In this document: positions 59,773 to 64,000 of the stretch, one piece after another
Numbering within the stretch: the first letter of the stretch is position 1
How the letters are laid out: every line of letters begins with the position of its first letter
DNA from: Gemmatimonadaceae bacterium
GTDB taxonomy: Bacteria > Gemmatimonadota > Gemmatimonadetes > Gemmatimonadales > Gemmatimonadaceae
Assembly: GCA_025931335.1 (NCBI GenBank)
Contig: JAICNG010000001.1
Span: 20,676 to 84,675 of the forward strand
Direction: 5' to 3'
Length of the DNA stretch: 64,000 nucleotides
Translations under genes and position numbers: made by a program
Notes under the pieces: generated by a model
What the model saw: the letters and a program-made list of their open reading frames with translations, nothing else
Told to the model about the DNA's origin: nothing
Databases searched by the model: none

Positions 59773-61000
59773 CTCGACTTCACGCGTCCTCCTCGCCCTC
59801 CTCGCCGGTCTCCTCGCCGGCGCCGCGGTCGCCGCGCTCGACAACGCCGCGCTGCGCACCCTCGCCGCCGTCATCGAGCCTATCGGGACGATTTGGGTGC
59901 GCACGCTCCAGATGACGCTCATCCCGCTCGTCCTGTCGCTCCTCGTCACCGGCATCGTCGCCACCGTCGACACCGGCGCCACCGGCCGGCTCGGCGCCAC
60001 CGCCCTCGGCGTCTTCCTCGCGCTTCTCGTCGGAACCGCCATCGTGAGCCTGGTGGTGGCGACGCCGCTCGTCTCCCGGATTCCGATCGATCCCGAGACG
60101 ACCGCGCTAATGCGCGCCACCGCTGACAGCTCCGTGCTTGCCACCGCGCGGCAGCTACCGAAGATGTCCGATTTGCTGGTCACCATCATCCCCGCCAACC
60201 CCGTGCGCGCCGCCGCGGATGGCGCGATGCTGCCGCTCGTCACCTTCGCGATTCTGTTCGGGCTCGCGCTCTCTCGCGTCGCCGTCGATCGTCGGGAAGA
60301 CGTCGCGCGCGTCTTTCGCGCGATCGCCGACGCGATGACGGTCATCGTCGGATGGCTCATCGCCGTCGCGCCAGCGGGCGTGTTCGCGCTCGCGATGACG
60401 CTCGTCATACGCACGGGCCTCGGCGCAGTGCGGGCACTCGCGCTCTACATCGCGCTGATCAGCGGCGTGATCATTCTCGTGACGCTGCTGCTCTACGCCG
60501 TCGCCGTCATCGTGGGACGCCAGCCGCTGGCGCGCTTCGCGCGCGCGCTCGTTCCGCCGCAGGCGATCGCGTTCAGCGCGCGCTCCTCTCTCGCGGCGCT
60601 GCCGGCGATGGTGGAGTCGGCACGCACGCGGCTCGGGCTCCCCACGCCGGTGACGAGCTTCGTGCTCCCGCTGGCGGTCACGACCTTGCGCCTGTCGACA
60701 CCGATCATGTGGAGTGTGGCGATTCCCTTTCTCGCCCGCCTCTACGGGATCGATATTGGAGCCGAGCAGCTGTTCCTGCTCATCGGCGCTGGCATCCTGC
60801 TGAGCTTCAGCGTACCGGGCCTGCCGAGTGCGAGCATCTTTCTCATGGGGCCGTTTCTCACCGGCCTCGGGATTCCCATGGAAGCCCTCGGCCTGCTCAT
60901 CGCGGCGGATTCGATCCCCGATCTCTTCAAGGGCGTGCTGAATGTCACGGGGCACGTGACGTCGGCGGCCGTCGTCGCCAGACGAGTGACGACCCCGTGA
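59765..61000 (+). CDS. Dicarboxylate/amino acid:cation symporter (DAACS family)
   Basis: The 411-residue membrane protein has the DAACS segments MTLIPLVLSLLVTGIVATVD, LPKMSDLLVTIIPANPVRAA, APAGVFALAMTLVIRTGLGA and, in the transport core, FSARSSLAALPAMVESARTR (serine-rich hairpin) and TLRLSTPIMWS. It imports dicarboxylates or amino acids with sodium or protons. The start is hard to place: the only usual codon close to the first helix is TTG at 59765, inside the word array, and CTG codons recur upstream. A true N-terminus may have been altered by the repeat. Confidence 0.85.
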   Translation: MSTSTSRVLLALLAGLLAGAAVAALDNAALRTLAAVIEPIGTIWVRTLQMTLIPLVLSLLVTGIVATVDTGATGRLGATALGVFLALLVGTAIVSLVVATPLVSRIPIDPETTALMRATADSSVLATARQLPKMSDLLVTIIPANPVRAAADGAMLPLVTFAILFGLALSRVAVDRREDVARVFRAIADAMTVIVGWLIAVAPAGVFALAMTLVIRTGLGAVRALALYIALISGVIILVTLLLYAVAVIVGRQPLARFARALVPPQAIAFSARSSLAALPAMVESARTRLGLPTPVTSFVLPLAVTTLRLSTPIMWSVAIPFLARLYGIDIGAEQLFLLIGAGILLSFSVPGLPSASIFLMGPFLTGLGIPMEALGLLIAADSIPDLFKGVLNVTGHVTSAAVVARRVTTP

Positions 61001-61052
61001 CACATTCCGCCAGCGGCGAGGCGAAAGCGGTCAACAGCGGCCCGAGGCGTCG

Positions 61053-61520
61053 CTACTCCCACACGCGAGCCGTGAGCACGGCGTCTCCTCGCTCGATCAC
61101 GCGAAGCACTTCCAGCCCGTGCGTCGTTTGCCCGAACACCGTGTGTACCCCGTTCCACTCTCGCGCTCTGTCTTCGTCGAGGACGAAAAAGAACTGACTG
61201 CCGCCCGTGTCGCGCCCTTCGTGCGCCATCGAGAGTGTGCCGAGGTGATGCCGCCGTCGGTTGCCGACGGTCTCGCACGGGATCACGTAGCCCGGCCCGC
61301 CCGTCCCCACGCGCGGGTCGTCGACCGAAAGGTCGCGCGACAGCGGATCCCCGGTTTGCGCGAGCACATCCTCCACCACGCGGTGGAATTTCACCCCGTC
61401 GTAGAATCCGGAGTTCGCGAGCCGCTCGAGGTTCTCGATCGTGGCCGGGCAATCCCGGTCGAAGAGCTCGGCCACGATCGTGCCCCGGGTCGTCTCCAGC
61501 GTCAGGTGCTTCGTCGACAT
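61053..61520 (-). CDS. Cyclophilin-type peptidyl-prolyl cis-trans isomerase
   Basis: GGAGGG lies 8 bases before ATG at 61520. The 155-residue cytosolic cyclophilin has FYDGVKFHRVVEDVLAQTGD (catalytic arginine in FHRV), LGTLSMAHEGRDTGGSQFFF (the GSQFF core) and NGVHTVFGQTTHGLEVL. It speeds proline isomerisation during folding. No signal peptide is present. It lies 18 bases downstream of the DUF839 gene on the same strand. Confidence 0.95.
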   Translation of the reverse strand: MSTKHLTLETTRGTIVAELFDRDCPATIENLERLANSGFYDGVKFHRVVEDVLAQTGDPLSRDLSVDDPRVGTGGPGYVIPCETVGNRRRHHLGTLSMAHEGRDTGGSQFFFVLDEDRAREWNGVHTVFGQTTHGLEVLRVIERGDAVLTARVWE

Positions 61521-61538
61521 GTCGATTGCCCTCCGTGG

Positions 61539-62951
61539 CTAGAGGCACCCGGACTCCCACGGGCCCCAGATCGCGTACGTCGCGGCGAAGGTGTCGGAGG
61601 CCGCGTTGGTCGAGCCCTGGATGTTGACGAACATCGTTCGGCCCTGCGGGCTGAAGCAGGCCCCGGCCCATTCGGCGTCGTTGACGTTGTTGCGAATGAA
61701 GTCGAAGACACGACCGTCGGGCGTGATGCCGCGGACGAAGTTCGTACCGGCACCATCCTCACAGATCACGATGCCACCGCGCGGGCTCACGCAGATGTTG
61801 TCCGGACTATTCAGGACCTCGAACGACGGGGACTCGAACACGAGCACGAGCTCGCCGCCGTTGAGGCTCGTCGGTGTGTACTTCCAGACCTGCCCGGCAC
61901 CGGCGTTGCCGCCACTCGTGGCGTTGAAGTAGATCCCGCCGTCGCCGTACCAGCATCCCTCGAGCCGGGCGAACTGCGCGCCTCCGTTCGCGAAGCCCTG
62001 GTTGAAGCAATGGCCGGAGCTAATGGTCGGTGCGTCGGAGTCCGGGTTGTCGACCGGCACCCACTCCACCCCAAATACCTGCCCCACCGTCTGACCGGTC
62101 CGGGTGTCATGTTTCGGTCGCCCCAGCACGGCCAGCATCTGCAGTGTTCCCCCGTCCGCGAGTCGCGTCGGTACCCGCGGGATGAACCGGTAGAACCCGC
62201 TCGGGTTGCGGTCCTCGGTCTCGTACACGAAACCGGTTCCCGGATCGACGGCCACCGCTTCGTGCGCGAAACGTCCCATCGCGCCTAACGCGACCGGCAC
62301 CACCGGGCCGTCGGCTGCCGCCGGGATTTCGAAGTTGTAGCCGTGATTCTTCTTCCATCCGGCGCCAATGCCGGCCACCGTTTCCTCGGACGTGATCCAG
62401 CTCCCCCATGGAGTGATGCCGCCCGCGCAGTTCACGAACGTCCCACTGAGGCTGACGAACTGGCGCTTGAGCTCCGCGGAGCCGTCGGCGCGAACATCGA
62501 CCTCGAGCGTCGTGTTCCCCGACGGCGCCAGCTCATCGTAGCGGTTCACGTCGGAGAGCGGCCGCCGATTCGGATCGCTCGCGCCATTGCGGACCTCGTG
62601 GTTGCGGACGAGACGCACCGTGTTGCCACCCATCGCGAACGCGCCCATGCCGTCGAGTGCCTGCGCGACGCGGTTTCCGTCATCCATCATGTCGCCGCGC
62701 ACGCTCAGCCGCGCCGCGTGGAACCCCGGGGGCAGTGAAATCTCGGGGTAATGCTTGTCGGGCTTCAGCGCCCCGTAGCCACCCATCCCCGCGGGCGCTT
62801 GACGAAGTCGCACCCCGTTCGGATCGAACGGCGCCGTGGCGTCGGCGTCGGTGCACGCGACGAGGCCCGAGAGCGACGGCGCAATGATCGTTGCACCGGC
62901 GAGCCAGGACGACTTCCGAAGAAAACTCCGGCGGTCCACTGTAGTGGTCAT
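61539..62951 (-). CDS. PhoX/DUF839 family protein with Tat signal
   Basis: GGAGGAAG precedes ATG at 62951. VDRRSFLRKSSWLAGATIIA is a twin-arginine signal, and GLVACTD suggests a lipoprotein cysteine. The mature 430 residues follow the PhoX layout: VRLVRNHEVRNGA, NCAGGITPWGSWITSEETVA, VYETEDRNPSGFYRF, GGIYFNATSGGNAGAGQVWK, SPDNICVSPRGGIVICED and GRTMFVNIQGST. PhoX enzymes are calcium- and iron-dependent alkaline phosphatases folded in the cytoplasm before Tat export. Here a phosphatase or lactonase role is likely but not proven. Confidence 0.92.
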   Translation of the reverse strand: MTTTVDRRSFLRKSSWLAGATIIAPSLSGLVACTDADATAPFDPNGVRLRQAPAGMGGYGALKPDKHYPEISLPPGFHAARLSVRGDMMDDGNRVAQALDGMGAFAMGGNTVRLVRNHEVRNGASDPNRRPLSDVNRYDELAPSGNTTLEVDVRADGSAELKRQFVSLSGTFVNCAGGITPWGSWITSEETVAGIGAGWKKNHGYNFEIPAAADGPVVPVALGAMGRFAHEAVAVDPGTGFVYETEDRNPSGFYRFIPRVPTRLADGGTLQMLAVLGRPKHDTRTGQTVGQVFGVEWVPVDNPDSDAPTISSGHCFNQGFANGGAQFARLEGCWYGDGGIYFNATSGGNAGAGQVWKYTPTSLNGGELVLVFESPSFEVLNSPDNICVSPRGGIVICEDGAGTNFVRGITPDGRVFDFIRNNVNDAEWAGACFSPQGRTMFVNIQGSTNAASDTFAATYAIWGPWESGCL

Positions 62952-63158
62952 GCGATCTTCCTCCTGTGCCCGACGGCGACGCGAGACGAGCCGAACGGAT
63001 TGGGCGGCGCGAACGGCGGGGACTGGTACCCACCGGGCGGATGCCGCGACGCGCGAGAACAGGTACAGCGGCCGTGCGCAACGTGAAACCAGTTGCGGCC
63101 TAACGTTACGGCAGGGTTACCGTGCGGTGACGACCACAACGGAACCGTGACACAAGCC

Positions 63159-64000
63159 ATGCCCCAGCATCACACCACGATCGACGAGGAGCGTGCGGTG
63201 GAGACGTCGCGTTTCGATGCGCTGCTCCCCGCGGAAATGGCAGCGAAGGCCGAGGCGATCGGCGTCGCCAAGGCGGGGATGAACGCGGTCAGCACGGTGG
63301 CGCTCGCCATCCTGGCCGGCGCGTTCATCGCGCTCGGCGCGGTCTTCGCCACGACGGTCGCGTCAGGCGCCGCTGGCGTGCTCGCAGGCGGGGTCACGCG
63401 GCTGCTCTCCGGCCTCGTGTTTTCGCTCGGGCTCATCCTCGTCGTCGTTGGCGGAGCGGAGCTGTTCACCGGCAACAATCTCATCGTCATGGCGTGGGCA
63501 AGTCGCAAGCTCAGCCATGCCGCGCTGCTCCGGAACTGGGCGCTCGTGTACACCGGCAACTTCATCGGCGCGTTCGGTACCGTGCTGCTCGTCTTCCTCG
63601 CTCGTCAGTACACGTTCGACGGAGGCGCCATCGGCGCCGCGGCGCTCGCGACGGCGACGCACAAGGTGGGGCTCGGATTCATGCAGGCGGTCGTGCTCGG
63701 CATCCTCGCCAACGGCCTCGTGTGCCTCGCCGTGTGGCTATCGTTCAGCGCCCGCACGACGACGGATCGCATTCTCGCCGTCATCTTTCCGGTCACGGCG
63801 TTCGTCGCCGCGGGATTCGAGCACAGCATCGCGAACATGTACTTCGTGCCGCTGGGAATCCTGATCCGGACATGGGCGCCCGCGTCGTTCTGGCTCGCGA
63901 TCGGCGCCGCACCCACACAGCACGATGCGCTGACCTGGTCGAACTTTCTCGTTGCCAACCTGCGGCCCGTCACCATCGGCAACATCATCGGCGGCGTCGC
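63159..64000 (+). CDS. Formate/nitrite transporter family protein, 3'-partial
   Basis: The frame runs off the right edge after about 280 residues. AEAIGVAKAGMNAVSTVALA, GGAELFTGNNLIVMAWASRK, NWALVYTGNFIGAFGTVLLV, VLGILANGLVCLAVWLSFSA, FPVTAFVAAGFEHSIANMYF and NLRPVTIGNIIGG are the six-helix FNT signatures, including the conserved GFEHSIANM loop. It moves formate, nitrite or a similar monovalent anion across the inner membrane. GTG at 63147 is an alternative start. Confidence 0.95.
   Translation, partial: MPQHHTTIDEERAVETSRFDALLPAEMAAKAEAIGVAKAGMNAVSTVALAILAGAFIALGAVFATTVASGAAGVLAGGVTRLLSGLVFSLGLILVVVGGAELFTGNNLIVMAWASRKLSHAALLRNWALVYTGNFIGAFGTVLLVFLARQYTFDGGAIGAAALATATHKVGLGFMQAVVLGILANGLVCLAVWLSFSARTTTDRILAVIFPVTAFVAAGFEHSIANMYFVPLGILIRTWAPASFWLAIGAAPTQHDALTWSNFLVANLRPVTIGNIIGGV

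Noticed and set aside
1-64000. tRNA, rRNA, prophage and standard transposase genes
   Set aside because: None was found by eye on either strand; the only mobile-like unit is the GxxExxY element, which has no transposase.

Overview
The window looks like a chromosomal stretch of a high-GC, diderm, soil-type bacterium. The gene set fits the Gemmatimonadota best: many exported S9, M19 and DUF885 peptidases, a fused TolB-propeller/amidohydrolase, PQQ-like and BNR propellers, an orphan LytTR two-component pair, a GxxExxY protein, and very GC-rich codon use. That placement is inferred from gene content; there is no rRNA in the window. No tRNA, CRISPR array, prophage or conventional insertion sequence was seen.

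Layout. 0-10 kb: a frameshifted PQQ-type propeller cut by the left edge, SixA, a DUF6265-like protein, prephenate dehydratase, a run of small plus-strand genes (SDR protein, TM2 protein, OsmC, MsrA), a VOC protein, and an HTH/ABC-2 exporter operon. 10-15 kb: a 575-bp inverted-repeat-bounded element carrying only a GxxExxY gene, then AmrS, a BNR-repeat lipoprotein and a beta-lactamase-family hydrolase. 15-22 kb: a complete RND efflux system (RND pump, adaptor, TolC) with a TetR regulator upstream. 22-31 kb: P450, LytTR regulator plus histidine kinase, YceI, a DUF187/GHL10-type hydrolase, a DUF885 peptidase, DinB. 31-42 kb: DUF1761, ornithine-cyclodeaminase-like enzyme, N-acyl-D-amino-acid deacylase, EamA transporter, a PKD lipoprotein, Tag glycosylase, M19 dipeptidase, a D-threonine-aldolase-like enzyme, a glycine-rich remnant. 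42-64 kb: Nudix, amidohydrolase, two S9 peptidases, DUF4142, histidine kinase, S21, DEAD-box helicase, TonB receptor, antiporter-rhodanese fusion, dicarboxylate symporter, cyclophilin, a PhoX/DUF839 protein and a formate/nitrite-type channel cut by the right edge.

Two features stand out. First, two unrelated thiol enzymes, the OsmC protein (stop at 6043) and the rhodanese domain of the antiporter fusion (stop at 55877), are each interrupted by an in-frame TGA exactly where the family has a cysteine. In both the frame continues with clearly conserved sequence to a second stop, and a hairpin with a G-bearing apical loop follows the TGA. Both are best explained as selenocysteine proteins, although no Sec machinery lies in the window.

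Second, the gene borders are studded with at least fifteen long inverted repeats whose arms are built from iterated 7-12-nt words (TGAGGAA, GAGCACCTG, GGGCCAAGG, CACAGAGGACACC, CCGAATGACC, GCGGATGC, GTGCGGA). Several begin exactly at a stop codon, two sit in divergent promoter regions, three share a cloverleaf-shaped core of about 74-84 bp, and one pair flanks the GxxExxY gene like terminal repeats. They have extended two reading frames and obscured two start codons.
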